A stretch of 64,000 nt of DNA, from NCBI RefSeq assembly GCF_030445035.2, contig NC_080677.1, positions 154,133,169-154,197,168 on the forward strand, given 5' to 3'. The notes beneath the pieces are model-generated. The model did no database searches. It had not been told where the DNA came from and was given only the letters and a program-made list of their open reading frames with translations. Within the stretch, counting starts at the first letter, position 1. Every line of letters starts with the position of its first letter. The position numbers and the translations under genes are program-made. Shown piece after piece: positions 45,621-57,519 of the stretch. This DNA comes from Dasypus novemcinctus. Lineage: Eukaryota; Chordata; Mammalia; Cingulata; Dasypodidae.

Positions 45621-48600
45621 AGCTCTCCTGCAGAGTTTCAAGCTAAGATTCTTTTTCATTGCCTGCCTAGGTTAATTTCACTTTTGCTGGGCCACAGGTA
45701 TTTCTTTCTTGGATTCCTGTTTTGTTCTGACAGAATACATTTTCAAATACTTTTTGTTTATTTTTAGAAAGCTTTATGGAAGGTAAAATACCTGCTTGAC
45801 ATTGACTTTATTTTTCTCTCTTATTTTATTGATAGTTTGGCTGGGTATAGCTTTTTAAGGTTGAAATAGTTCTCTAATAGAAATGTAAATGAATTTTTCT
45901 GTTGTCTTCTAGCATCCAGTCTTGTCCTGATACATTTCATACCATTCTTTGTGACAGTTCTTGGTATTATATACTTACTATCTAATCTGTCCCTCTTCCT
46001 TGTTATGAAATCCTGATTTTGGACAACCATCAAGACCACTGATCTGAAGGAAGACAGGCCCCTCCTCAGCTCTGAGGAAGGACTCATGATTAATTTAAAT
46101 GATGAAATATATTTTTCTCATCAGTGACTGGTTTAGGAATAGATCTTTGGATATTTCTGCATGAGGATGGGATGATTCTGAATTGTGAGCATGAGGAGAA
46201 GATAAAAAATGGTAGATTAACAGAGGAGAATGACGAAAAGAATCCAGGTTCTTGATGATGTACTTGAGTAGTTTAATGAATCAACCCTTAAATTCCTCTA
46301 CTCTGTAAAATTTTTATTTCTAAATAGATTTTAGATATTGTAAGTTTGATGATCTCTTTCCTTCTTGAAGAGATTATTTTTAGTATGATTCATAACTGAG
46401 AATTTAAATCTTTCGTACCTCAACATGGCTGAGTTTTGTGTTAAAATTATTTGCGCCAAATATTTCTCCATTATTTTCTTCGTGTGGGGATAAGGAACTA
46501 CAAAATAAAACGACAACAACAACAAAAAACATCTTTACAATAAATTTGCCTTCAGAACTGAAAAGACTGTCAAGAGTTAATTTAGTCTGGTGCTCGCACT
46601 CTGAGCAGGCAGGAAGACAAACTACAACCTAGAACTGCTTCATATGAAGCTTTTCCTAGACACTTTCTTGCCAAGGTGCCTTCTAGTATTTTGGTGCCAA
46701 AGAAGGAGGCCATGGCATCAGAGTTTGATACTGAAGTAAATGTGGTGGAATTTGCCCTGAGAGAACCAGACCTCAGGAAAACCAGCTAGTGTACAACTTT
46801 ATAAAATAGAGAGATTCTGGTAAGTGGGAGATTCACCTACGGAAATATTTTGTTTTATCAAAGTTTTCCTAGAGTGTTCTTTAAAACATAGAGCTCACTA
46901 AGCAGATTAAAAATGTAACTTAATCTCCCAAAATAAAAACACATAATACTCCACATCTAAAGGGTCGCTTGTCTCAAGTAATAATGGCACCAACTTTACG
47001 AAACCCCTCTGTTATGTAGTAGGTTTGGGAAAACCCAACATCGGGCGTGGTGTTCCTTCTCTGCACACAGGGACTTTCCTAAGGTGGGGACAGTGCTTAG
47101 TTACCCAAATTCCTTACACATGGAGGCTATGGCCATCTGCAGCTGTAAACCATGATTCTTTGACATGCAAATCCCAGATGGTGCTTCAGATTCAAAGCCC
47201 ATATTGCATGCAGATTTCTGCCACATGTGGTGTAATGTTTTCATGCTCATTTTTTTAAAAAGCAGATAAATGCATAACAAAAGGAAGTTTCTTTTTCCTC
47301 TACTGTTAATATTTTGGTACTTATCCTTCTAGATGTTTTCTAGGCATATTCTTTTATATGTCTAATTTCATGTTTTTCTTACAAATGTGGGTGGTCCTCT
47401 GCCCTGCCCAGGGCTGTACCCCGTCTTGAGTGTTCATGGGTGGATGCTGCAGCTCACAGGTGGACTCAACGTACCTCTCTGACCAGGCTCATGAGTGACC
47501 GCTGGGTCCGTGGACCCAACATGGAAGTTCACGGCTCAGTCACGGCTGTTCACCAACAGATAGGGAAGCGCCAGGGGCCATCAGACCCAGGCCAGCCAGG
47601 CGTTGGGCTCCCACTGTTGGCTAGTGGACCTCTCTGCACAACTTGTCTCTATTTTCACATCGGCCTTTGGGGATGGACTCTAAGTCCCCCTCTTCCTTAA
47701 TAGGTGAGGACACTGAGACAGGCTGAGTCAGAATTTAACTCCAAAGCTGGTAATTCGTATGGCTCCACAGTGCCCCAGCCAGCCAGAGGAATGCGTCCTG
47801 CCCAGAGGGAGCTGGGGGTGGGGGTGGGGGGGGACAGGGCCCGTTGGAGGACAGGGAAGCTGGGTTGGGGATGACCTGCAAGGGAGCTCCCTCCTGGGCT
47901 GGTGCTTTCTGGAACGTCAGGATGGAGCCTGGAGACACTGGAGGCAGGGATCAGCACAGGTGAGCCAGAGACTGAATGGGTTTGCCTGGGCAGGGCTGGC
48001 CTGGGGAAGGCGGTGAGGCCACCGAGGGCTGGTTTTTGCTGATTAGCCAAGCTCTCAAGCTCACCAAGTCCCTGTCCCTCCAGACCCTTTGGGCAAGACC
48101 GTCCCAGAGTCCAGGTCTCCTTGTTACATCAAAACTCCAGCCTCCAGTATGCTTTCTGTGCAAGAGCTAACTAAAGAAATGCATCCGTGTTGTTAGGTTA
48201 ATCGGTAATATTGGGTCAATGTGTTTCTCTCTCACACTCATTTGCACCTTTACAGCATTGTCGGTACTGGGTAGTGGAAATACAAAAATGAAACCACCTT
48301 CTCTTAAGAAGCTCTTTATATTTGAGACAGAGGCACTTAAATGAATGTGACAAAAGGGAGTACAATAGAGGCACGTGCAAAGGGTTATGAGGCTCTTTTT
48401 GCCTCTGGAGAGAGGTGGGTAGGTGGTTGTAGCCCACGAAGGAGAATTTGAATGGGGCTTCCAAGGGTGAGCAGGAGGTACCTGCCAGGCTGAAAGGTGA
48501 CCGGGCAGAGAAAGCAGCATAACTGGTATCGGGGAACACAGGGTTGCTCAGTCCACTGCGGCGAGGTAAGGCAGGCAGAGACCAGTGGGCTGGGCCCAGA

Positions 48601-49378
48601 CTTGGAGGGCCTCGCATGTCACAGTAGGACATTTGGGCTGTATCTTGTGGGCAACTGGCCCATCCATTTTTAAATTGTTTTAAGCAAGGGGATAGACCTG
48701 ATCTGACTTGTATTCTGGAAAGATATTTCTGGTAACAGTGAAGAAGATGGATGAGTCACTTGGAGAAAGGGAGGCTGTATTCCAGAGATTTCAGCAGATG
48801 GTGAGGGTGAGTTTGGGTCAAGGAGGCCTCTTCCCAGGGCTCTTGAAGCAGCTGCTGACAAGAGAGACATTAGCTCTGGCCTCAGAGAACACATCCTCTG
48901 CTGACCTCAGCCCACCCTTTAGGACCAAGGAATTAAAAGGAAAAGGAAGGCAGACAGCCACAAGGAACTGTAAGCCGTGGGGAGGAGCGAGCAGCGCCCA
49001 GCGCGCCCCAGCTCCGCAGCCTCACCCGCGGCTGCAGAGAACCCGGCGCCCGGAGGGGGCAGTCCTACTGTGCTCACAGCCCATTTGTTCATGAGCCTCA
49101 AAAACCCTTGGCCAGACTCCTGGGGGCGCTGGCCCATGACTAGTCATGAAAGGCCGCGGAGGTCCTTTCTCACGTTAGCCTTTTAGTGGAGTAAATCTTC
49201 ATGTAGCTCCCTGCTTCCTGGGGAAGCAAATGCTACCCACAGGCTCTGGGATGGCTCTCGAGGCCCCAGCGTGCAGGCTCTAGCCCATATTTGGGGACCC
49301 TGCTGGGGGGGGGAAGCCAATCAGGGCGGGGTCTGGGCTGCCAGGCTCCTCTTGGGCCAATTAAGTGGTTTTAAAAAC
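45621..49378. other. Mostly single-copy sequence, no gene recognised
   Basis: AT-rich to about 47300, then GC-richer. The stretch at about 48560-48730 (TTTGGGCTGTATCTTGTGGG, TTTTAAGCAAGGGG) resembles an ancient interspersed repeat. A short G-rich, CpG-containing stretch occurs at 48975-49060. None of the open frames shows a domain. Confidence 0.45.
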
Positions 49379-49388
49379 AGTTAAAGAG

Positions 49389-49821
49389 GGAAGCGGATGT
49401 GGCTGAACTGATAAAGCGTCCACCTACCATAGGGAGGGTTCAGGGTTCGATTCCCAGGGCCTCCTGACCTATGTGGTGAGCTGGCCCACATGCAGAGCTG
49501 CCGCAATCAAGGAGTGCCGTGCCACACAGGGGTGTCCCCCGCTTAGGGGAGCTCCATGCGCAAGGAGGGCGCACCGCAAGGAGAGCTGCCCTGCGTGAAA
49601 AAAGCGCAGCCTGCCCAGGAGTGACGCCACACACACGGAGAGCTGATGCAGCAAGATGGCTTAACAAAAAAGAGACGCAGTTTCCTGGTGCCACCAAGGG
49701 AGCAAGCGGACGCAGAAGAACACATAGCGAGTGGACACAGAGAGCAGACAATGGGGGGGGAGGGGAAGGGGAGAGGAATAAATAAAATAAATCTTTAAAA
49801 AACACCAAAAAACAAAAAATG
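49389..49821 (+). mobile_element. DAS SINE, plus strand
   Basis: Starts GGAAGCGGATGTGGCTG, B-box GGTTCGATTCCC near 49443, A-rich tail to about 49821. Target duplication CAGTTAAAGAG at 49378-49388 and 49822-49832. Confidence 0.92.
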
Positions 49822-49844
49822 CAGTTAAAGAGATGGTAGAGTGC

Positions 49845-50020
49845 ACTGGTTAAGAGCAGGGACTCTCGGCTGGACTGGGGTTCAAGTCCAGCCCTGCCAC
49901 TCACGAGTCTGCACCTTGGTGAAGCTTCTGGTCTGTCTGCGCCTCGGTTTTCCCACTTGCAACACGGCGGTGAGGATTAAGTGAGTCAATACATTCGAGG
50001 CATCTAACGTGCTTCATTAG
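49845..50020 (+). mobile_element. MIR SINE remnant
   Basis: Sense MIR text: TTAAGAGCAGGGACTCTCGG, GTTCAAGTCCAGCCCTGCC, then GTGAGGATTAAGTGAGTC. Confidence 0.8.
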
Positions 50021-51465
50021 AGACCGAGGGGGCCTGAGACCACCAGAGTAAAACCCACCCAGGCTGAAGGCTCGCTGTCCCTCTTCCAAGGGAGTCACCT
50101 TGCCCCCCGCCCCCCCCCCCCCCCATCCTGGAGATCCAAGGACACAGTCAGTCAGAGGGCAGGGAGAGACGGGCAGCTCCCACCCAGCTCCCACCCAGCC
50201 ACCCACCCGCGTCCCTGCCCACCCGGCCACGTGCGCGGCCCAGACCACCCAGCTGTGGCCAGACCCCAAGCCTCAGAACTTCAAAGTGGTTTCTCTTTTC
50301 CCTTTTGCTTGTGGATTCCAGGCATATTTAACCTGGTGTGTTCCAGCAAATCAGCCCTACCGTGCAGGCGCGCCCTCAAGATGAAGCAGGTGCAGACTCC
50401 TCCTTCCGCGGGGCGTGTCGGCGGCCGCGAGCCCCCCAGCTCTGAGGGCTGCCGTGTCTGAGCTCCGTCTTTGGGGCTCCCTGAACGCTCTGCTCTTCTG
50501 ACAGGGCCTCGGGGGCACCCCGGGCTGGCAAGGGCCAGTGCAAAGCATGGCCCCTCGGCCTGGCGGGCAGCGCCTTCTGGGCTGGGGGCGTCTGAGTGAC
50601 AATGAAAAGCAGCTCCGGCCGGGGGGCCCTGGGCGGGTCCGCGGGGTGTCTGCCCAGTGGACGCCGCTGTGACAGGTGCGGGAGCTGGTCAGGGGGCCCT
50701 CTGTGCCCCTTCCCGTCAGGGCGGCCCTGCGTTGGGGGCCAGCGGGCCAGGGCCCCGCGGCCTGCAGGCATCTGCCTGCCTGGCGGAAGCTTCTGGGCGT
50801 GTATTTGCCACTCCCCTTTTTCCAGAAGAATTTCGCACCATCTTCTAGGGCTAGCAGCGCTGCCACGAGCCCAGGCCCCCGGGCTTGCCCTGGGCAGGGA
50901 CATCCCACCCCGCTGGCTCCATGCTGACCTGCTAGCTCGGCCCATGGGGTCACTTGTCTCCCAGGCTCCGGGGATTTTCCAACAGCTGTGGAGCAACTGT
51001 CTCACAAGGGAGCGCCTTCTGGTTTGTGGTAAGGACATGCCGCTCCAGGGCCCTGGAATCTGCCTCTGAATTCCCAGCCACGGGCGTGGCCACTGGGAAG
51101 TCGCCACCTGCCCCGGGCCATCAAGAGCCCTGTGGGGCACTCACGGGTACCGGGTGCCCCGGGTGGAGGAATTTCCCCCGTTTGCTGTCCTGGGAGCCTC
51201 ATTTCTCTCACGGCCCAGGGGAGCTGCACTGGCACCTAAGCTCCTGACCCTGCAGGCTGGTGTCCCAGATGCAAAACCATCTCCCCTTCTCCCACTGCCT
51301 TCCTGGCACCTCATCCCTCCCTCGCCTCCCTCTTTGCCCCTCCACCTTATTTCACACTTTCCTTCCCCAGGGAGACCTGGCTCTGAGGCTGCTGAGGCTC
51401 CAAGAGCCAACTCCCAGGGGATCTGAGCCCAGGCAGGTGGGCTTCTCCTCCCAGCCCCGTGCAGT
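50021..51465. other. GC-rich single-copy sequence, moderately CpG-containing
   Basis: 50340-50780 is the most CpG-rich part. Long overlapping frames on both strands (e.g. 50376-51140 minus, 254 codons) are expected by chance in such composition and have no recognisable domain. A C-homopolymer run lies at 50108-50122. Confidence 0.45.
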
Positions 51466-51467
51466 GC

Positions 51468-51853
51468 CCGCTCGGGCGTGCCCCCATGCATGTGTGTGCG
51501 TGTGCCCGCGTGCCCAAATGTGTGTGTGCACGTGCATATCTGCCTATGTGTGTGCATGCCCATATACAGTGTCCATGCATGCCCCACGCATGTGTGCATG
51601 TGCACGCACATGCCTGCATGCATGCGCACGCTCACACCCACATATGTGTACCTGTGTGCATGTGCACATGTGCGTGCATGTCCCACACATGTGCGCACAC
51701 GTGCATGCATATATGTGCGTGTGTATATTTGCGCGCGTGTATGTCTGTGTGCATATGCACATATGCATGTGTGTGCATGCCCCTATATGTATGTGCGTGT
51801 GCATGTGTGCATGTGTGCATGGGCTCGCATGCATATGTGTGCATGTGTGTGTA
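51468..51853. repeat. Alternating purine-pyrimidine (TG/CA/CG) tract
   Basis: About 385 bp dominated by TGTG, TGCATG, GCGTG and CACATG units, almost strictly alternating purine and pyrimidine. It generates Cys/His/Met-rich nonsense frames on both strands. Confidence 0.93.
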
Positions 51854-52845
51854 GAGCCGGGGGAGCAGAGGCTGGGGGAGTGAGGTGGGAGGCAGGAGAA
51901 GAGGCCGGGGTACCCCCTGCTGTGGCACGGTCTGGCTCCAGGTGCTCCACTGGGCCAGGTGTGGGCCCCAGAGGGGCCAGCTGGAACCAGAGAGGGATGG
52001 GGTGGGCACAGGAGCATACAGAGAGGGAAGCTAGAGAGGGGAGGCAGGGACGGCAAGACAGATACAAAGAGAAGATCCAGTGAGGGGGGAAGAGGGCAGA
52101 GAGAGATCGAGAGCACAGAAGGACATACAGACAGGGCTTGAGGGGAGGGGAGGGAGTGGAAGCAGGAACAGGAGCCGGTGTAGCCCTGGGGCCTCCAAGC
52201 AGCAAAGTCCAAACAGGCAAGAAAATTCTGGAGCCGGAGTAGACTTGGCCAAGGAATCCAGCAGCACACGGACTGCGGCCCTCAGAAGATTCCCCCTTCC
52301 TCTGCCACTCTGGGGCCTTGTTGGACTTGGGGCTCCAGGTAGACACTCAGGAGCCACAGGAAAGCTGCACTGCCCAGCAGCTCTGTGCAAGGGGAGTGCT
52401 GGAGCCTCCTCAGGGCCCCGAGGCCAGGCTGGGAAGACAACGTTCTGTGTAGGCCTCAGGGCTGCCTCTTAAGGGAGAAAACTCCAGTCCTGGGGGGTCA
52501 GCCCTGCACGCCCCCAAGGATGGCTTCAGCAGGCTGCTGGGGACACAGGCGCCCCTCACTGCTTCTCAACCGGTGTCTGGCGTCTGCAAAGCCCAGCGCC
52601 TTCCCCTCTTCTCTCCCTTCAGCTCCACCCCGGGTGATGTGTGCCAAGTTGCAGAACTGAATTCAGCCACTTAATGTGCACACATGTATGTCTCCAGCTA
52701 GTTGCTAGGAAAGTCCTCCGCACCACTTTACAAAGTATTAGTAAACAGTGCCTCAAATAGCCGGGCTGCTGAGGGCTCTAGAAACATCCAGACCCTGCAG
52801 GCAGGACTGACAGCTCAGGAGTTTGGCTCCCTGCTAGTGGGCCTT
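51854..52845. other. Single-copy sequence, no gene recognised
   Basis: Purine-rich plus strand at 52000-52170. No recognisable repeat or exon. Confidence 0.45.
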
Positions 52846-52849
52846 ACCT

Positions 52850-53585
52850 TGGAACTTATGCTCCCCAGTGTGACAGAGCTGGACTCAGTTGTGGTTTCCC
52901 TACACTTGGCTCTTCTGCCCCTTCTATTTGAACTGATAGTTAGTACTCCACTTGAGAGGTGTATGTCCAAGAGACAACCAACAGGGAGATGAGGATGGAC
53001 ACCCCCCAGCCCAAGAAACAGAGGGTTCCATCCATCTTCCCATGGGATCTAAGCCCCCTCTCAATGAGAGGCAGAGTGGACATCACCATCCCGAAATCCT
53101 CAAGATCGGGGAATGAACGATGGACTAAAGTAGACTCATTATTTATTCTACTCTAGACTTACTGTTATTCTGGCAATGGAAGAAATTTTCTCATTGATGT
53201 AGAGGCAGTGGCCACCGGAGGCTCTGCGGGGGGGGGGGGGGGGGGGGGGAGAGGGAAAAATAGGTGTAATATGGGGGCATTTTCAGGACACTGGAATTGC
53301 CCTGACATTGCAATGGTGGATACAGACCATTATATATTTTGTCATAAATTTAAAAATTGCATGGGGCAGAGTGTAAACTATAATGTAAACTATAATCCAT
53401 GGTGGGTGGCAATGCTTTAGTATGTGTTCATCAATTGTAACAAATGTACCACAATTATGCTGGATGTCAATGTGGGCAAGTGTGGGAGGGTGAGGAAGTG
53501 GAGCATATGGGAATCCCCTATATTTTTTATGTAACATTTATGTAATCTAAAGTTTCTTTAAAATAAATAAATTTAAAAGAAAATA
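52850..53585 (+). mobile_element. Retroelement 3' end, same family as 5080-5920
   Basis: Homologous to the 3' half of the 2.1-kb insertion at 4065-6164 (shared GGAATCTAAGCCCCCTCT-like and ATGGGGGCATTTTCAGGAC-like blocks). It ends in an A/T-rich tail at about 53560-53590. A long G run lies at 53228-53249. Its terminal text AATTGTAACAAATGTACCAC is also shared with the L1 3' ends at about 60130 and 61638, suggesting L1 3' UTR ancestry. Confidence 0.65.
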
Positions 53586-53934
53586 AAAAATGGGGGAAAG
53601 GGAAAAATATCTCCCACGGGCTCGCCTCCCTGAGCGAGCTTCCCAACTGAGCAGGAGTATTTCTATTCATTCTTTTTCATATCAAATGCTCATTTTAAAA
53701 ACGGTAGTAGTAGTTTTACTCTCTCTACAGTTTTGAACCCAGCATTTCTCACTTAATGTCATCATAAGCATTTTCAATGTGATTGCATGGGCTTGAGGTA
53801 TTTCAAATGACATTTTAATATTCCAAGATGTGGCCATACCATTGATAATTGCCCCATATTTTGTTTTGGTCGTGTGATGGTCAGCTTTATGTGTCCTTGT
53901 GGCTAGGTTACAGCTGCCTGTTTGTTTGCTTTTG

Positions 53935-54022
53935 TTTTTGAGGAGGTAACTGGAATCAAACTGGGAACTTTGCACATGGGAAGCAGGCGCTCCAGCACTG
54001 CGCCTCATCCGCTCCATGGCTG
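53935..54022 (-). mobile_element. Short DAS-type SINE head, minus strand
   Basis: Minus strand reads GGAGCGGATGAGGCGCAGTG, then GCGCCTGCTTCCCATGTG and GTTTGATTCC. Resembles 18785-18866. Confidence 0.75.
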
Positions 54023-54255
54023 CCGGTTTTTCAACAAATGCTAATCTAGGTGTTGCTGGGAGGCATTGTGCAGACGTGGCTAAATCCATGTCAGCTGACT
54101 TTCAGTAAGGGGCGGCCTCCAGGTAAGCTGGGTGGGCCTGGCCCAATCCGTTGTCAGGCCTGCAGGGCTGGGCTGAGGCTTCCCTGAGGGAGAAATTCCT
54201 CCTGTGTCAGCAGCATCAGCTCCTGCCCTGGAGTTCCAGCCTGACCCGCAGATTT

Positions 54256-54593
54256 TTTTTTTTTTTAATATCCCTCCCCCTTGTGGCTTTTTGTGTGCTG
54301 TCTGCTCTGTGTCCATTTGCTGTGCATTATTTTTTATTTATTCCCCTCCCCCTCGACCTTGCGGCTTGCATGCCCTCTGCTCTCTGTGTCCATTTGCTGT
54401 GTGCTCTTCTGTGTTTTTGCTTGTCTCCCTTTTTTGTTGTTGTATCACCTTGCTGAGTTGGCTCTCCGCAGCACTTGTGGGCCAGGCGGCTCTCCGCAGC
54501 AGGTGGGCGAGCCTGCCTTCACAAGGAGGCCCCGGGATGCGAACCCAGGGCCTGCAGACGAGAATCCAACAGATTGAGCCACAGCCACTTCCC
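54256..54593 (-). mobile_element. DAS-type SINE, minus strand
   Basis: T-rich tail complement at 54256-54270, tRNA-like head near 54520-54590. Imperfect duplication CTGACCCGCAGATTTT/CTGACCTGCAGATTTT at 54240-54255 and 54594-54609. Confidence 0.87.
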
Positions 54594-54713
54594 CTGACCT
54601 GCAGATTTTGAACTTGCCTGAGCAGCCCACAATCACGTAAGGCCAATTCCTGGCAGGAGATCTCCTAATGGGCATCTCCTACAGATTCTGTTTTTCTGGT
54701 GGGACCCCAACTA

Positions 54714-55320
54714 TTATGGGATGTTTAGGTGACATCTGTGTTTCCACTGCTCCAAAGAGTGCCGTAATGTAGCCTTGACTGCGCTTTGAATTTGTCTTTG
54801 AGGCGGATGACCGGAAGGTTCACGTTGTCTCCCTCCTCCAGCACCGCGTTGGAGCACGGCACTTACAACTCGGTGCCTCCGTCCACAGGGAGGGGATCTG
54901 TGTAGCACTACCCGCCCACCCCTGCCGGATCCGCGCGACCCCCTCCTGGACAGATCCCTGGAGTAGAGCCCATGGCACACCCCTGGCTCCCGCGCTGCCG
55001 AGGCTTGAGGCTGCCTCAGCTGGGGCTGCAGAGGCATTGCAGGGGCTTCCGTGCAGCTGTGAAATGCACGGGCCGCCACCCACCTGGCCCACGCAGGGAG
55101 CCGAGTGACCGTGGCAAAGGTACAGGTGACTCCTCCAACCAAGGGAGACTGCTGATGATCCTCATTTGCTGATATCACCACGAGCCCACAAAGCCTCCAC
55201 CCCACAGCGGCAAGGGCAGGCAGGTGTAACACCCCAGGCTGGGGCAAGGGGACCCGGTCGTGTTCTGTCGGTGACAAGGCAGCTCTTGGCTCCACATCTT
55301 TGGCTTCAAATGAACTGAAA
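54714..55320 (-). pseudogene. Possible processed-pseudogene-like open segment, unidentified
   Basis: A 213-codon frame (54714-55355) on the minus strand in GC-rich, SINE-free sequence. A second minus-strand frame near 54760-54860 would read VLEEGDNVNLPVIRLKDKF, which looks protein-like. I cannot name a family, see no poly-A tail and cannot exclude chance. Offered only because it is the most coding-like non-retroviral stretch here. Confidence 0.2.
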
Positions 55321-55334
55321 TTACTTGGGGGGGG

Positions 55335-55500
55335 CGGGGAGCAGATGCGGCTCAAGCAGTTGGGCGCCTGCCTCCCACATGGGAGGTCCCAGCTTCAGTT
55401 CCCAGTGCCTCCTAGGAAGAGGAGCAGGCAACGAGCAGACAGAGAGGGAGCAATGGGCGGGGGGGGGGGGGGGCATGGATAAAAAAAAATAGGTATAAAA
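55335..55500 (+). mobile_element. Short DAS-type SINE, plus strand
   Basis: GGGGAGCAGATGCGGCTCAA, then a B-box-like region and GTGCCTCCTAGG, a G13 run at about 55459-55472 and a short A-rich tail. About 165 bp. Confidence 0.8.
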
Positions 55501-55701
55501 AAATCAATATGGGGATGTAACTCCCAACACTGTAAATATGGAAACTTTGAAATGACACAGCTCTCTGACAACATAGACCACTATTGTGAAAAAACACCAG
55601 CATTGAAATATCTTATTGATGGCAGATGCTACTTGTAACAACTATTTGTGGGGAAAGCATGCTCTCATTTTCAATGAAAAAATTACACACATGTATTTTC
55701 T

Positions 55702-56079
55702 TTTTTTTTTTTTTTTAAAGATTTATTTATTTTATTTAATTTCCCCCCCTCCCCTGGTTGTCTGTTCTTGGTGTCTGTTTGCTGCGTCTTGTTTCTTTGT
55801 CCGCTTCTGTTGTCGTCAGCGGCACGGGAAGTGTGGGCGGCGCCATTCCTGGGCAGGCTGCACTTTCTTTTCACACTGGGCAGCTTTTCCTCACGGGCGC
55901 ACTCCTTGCGCGTGGGGCTCCCCCACGCGGGGGACACCCTTGCGTGGCACGGCACTCCTTGCGCGCATCAGCGCTGCGCATGGCCAGCTCCACATGGGTC
56001 AGGGAGGCCCGGGGTTTGAACCGCGGACCTCCCATATGGTAGACGGACGCCCTAACCACTGGGCCAAAGTCCGTTTCCC
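55702..56079 (-). mobile_element. DAS SINE, minus strand
   Basis: Target duplication TGTATTTTCT at 55692-55701 and 56080-56089. Lightly mutated. Confidence 0.92.
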
Positions 56080-56089
56080 TGTATTTTCT

Positions 56090-56937
56090 ATTGCACTATA
56101 ATTAGCACATAATGCTAGTATAATTATTTTTAAAATGCCCATTGTATACAGCGATATCTTGCACTTCCATTTCCTTTCACATCACAAAGCCTTGGGAATA
56201 GCCAAGGGCCAGACCCTTCCAATGGCTCATTCATGGGTGAGGAAGGGAGTCTCAGGCCAGGGTGCGCGTGCCTGCTGGAGCTCACACTGCCTCAGCTGCA
56301 GGAGCCAAGGGGAGACCGGGGCCCTGGGGCCCCGAGCTGGGCGCCCCTCTGTGCTGCTCAGCAGCCCTGGCCTAACTGTGCCCTGGAGAGAAGCAGTGGG
56401 TCCCTCCCTGCTCCCCAGGGGATCAGAGCCTGCGGTGCCCCATTCCTTTAGAGCAGGGTGGCTGGGGCTGGGCCGGCTGGCTGGCTGGGCCCCCGCCCCT
56501 TCTCCAAGGGGGCCATCCAGCATCATGAGGTTTATGGGTCTACCCAGCAGGCACCCACAGCTGCCCTGACTGTGACAAACCCAAATTGTCTCTAGGTGTT
56601 TTGTCTGGACCAAGGCTGTAGGGATGCAGCCCGCCTCTGGCGCTCGCCCAGGGCTCCGGCTATTTCTGCAGCACCTCTGCTCAGGGCCTGTCCCGACAGA
56701 AACCCCGGCATCTGCAGCACCCCACGGGCAACGTTCTCTGGAATTCCAGACCACTCCGCTCTCGTTCACTTTGTGTGTGGAAACCACCCTCCAGGGCAGG
56801 GACTGTGCTATTTTCAGCTTGTGCCCCTCATGCCTGGGAAGGAGACACCACAAACCTGGGCAGCAAGGAAGGAGGGAAAGAGAAACAAAGAAAGGGAGGA
56901 GGGCAGGGCGAAGTCACTCACGCTGGTACAGTAATTA
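56090..56937. other. GC-rich single-copy sequence, no gene recognised
   Basis: The frames at 56135-56569 and 56227-56853 overlap on opposite strands with no recognisable domain. Confidence 0.45.
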
Positions 56938-56951
56938 AGGACATTTTCCTG

Positions 56952-57519
56952 GGAAGCGGATGTGGCTCAAGTGATAAGGTCTCCACCTACCATATGGGAG
57001 GAACTGGGTTCAATCCCTGGGGCCTCCCGGTGAAAAAGAAGAAGAGAAAGCGTGCCTGCACGGCGAGCCAGTGCCCGTGTGGTGAGCCAGTGCCCATGTG
57101 GTGAGCCAAGTGCACACACGAGTGCCCACATGGCAAGCCAAGTGCCTGTATGTCAAGCCGAGTGCTTGCGTGGTGAGCTGAGCGTCCACATGAGTGCCTG
57201 CATGGTGAGCCAGTGCCCACACAAGTGAGATAATGATCACGCAGCGAGATAATGATGCAACAAAAGAGAGTCAAGGGGAGAGTCAAGGTGAAGCACAGCA
57301 GAGACCAGAACTGAGGTGGCACAATTGACAGGGAACCTCTCTCCACATCAGAATTCCCCAGGATCTAATTCAGGTGAATACTAGAGGAGAAAGACCAGAA
57401 GAGAAGACAAAAAGAGAAACAGATACAGAAGGTCACACAGCAAATGGTCACAGACAGCAAAAACAGCAGAAAGGGGATGGGAAGGGGGGAGGGGAGGGGA
57501 AGGGGGAGGCGGAAGTAAA
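56952..57519 (+). mobile_element. DAS-type SINE with internal minisatellite, plus strand
   Basis: Begins GGAAGCGGATGTGGCTCAAG with the B-box GGTTCAATCCC at about 57008 and ends in a purine-rich tail. The perfect 14-bp duplication AGGACATTTTCCTG is at 56938-56951 and 57520-57533. It is longer than the other copies because of a tandem array at 57055-57235. Confidence 0.9.
57055..57235 (+). repeat. Minisatellite of about 19-20 bp inside a SINE
   Basis: Eight or nine diverged copies of a GTGAGCCAGTGCCCATGTG-like unit. Confidence 0.85.

Noticed and set aside
50376..51140. 254-codon minus-strand frame
   Set aside because: It lies in GC-rich sequence where stop codons are rare, overlaps plus-strand frames of similar length and shows no domain or composition typical of a protein.
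51260..52269. Long Cys/His-rich frames (207 and 241 codons)
   Set aside because: They are translations of the alternating TG/CA/CG tract and its flanks.
57055..57235. Regularly spaced repeats that might suggest a CRISPR array
   Set aside because: The units are contiguous with no unique spacers, sit inside a SINE, and the genome is mammalian.
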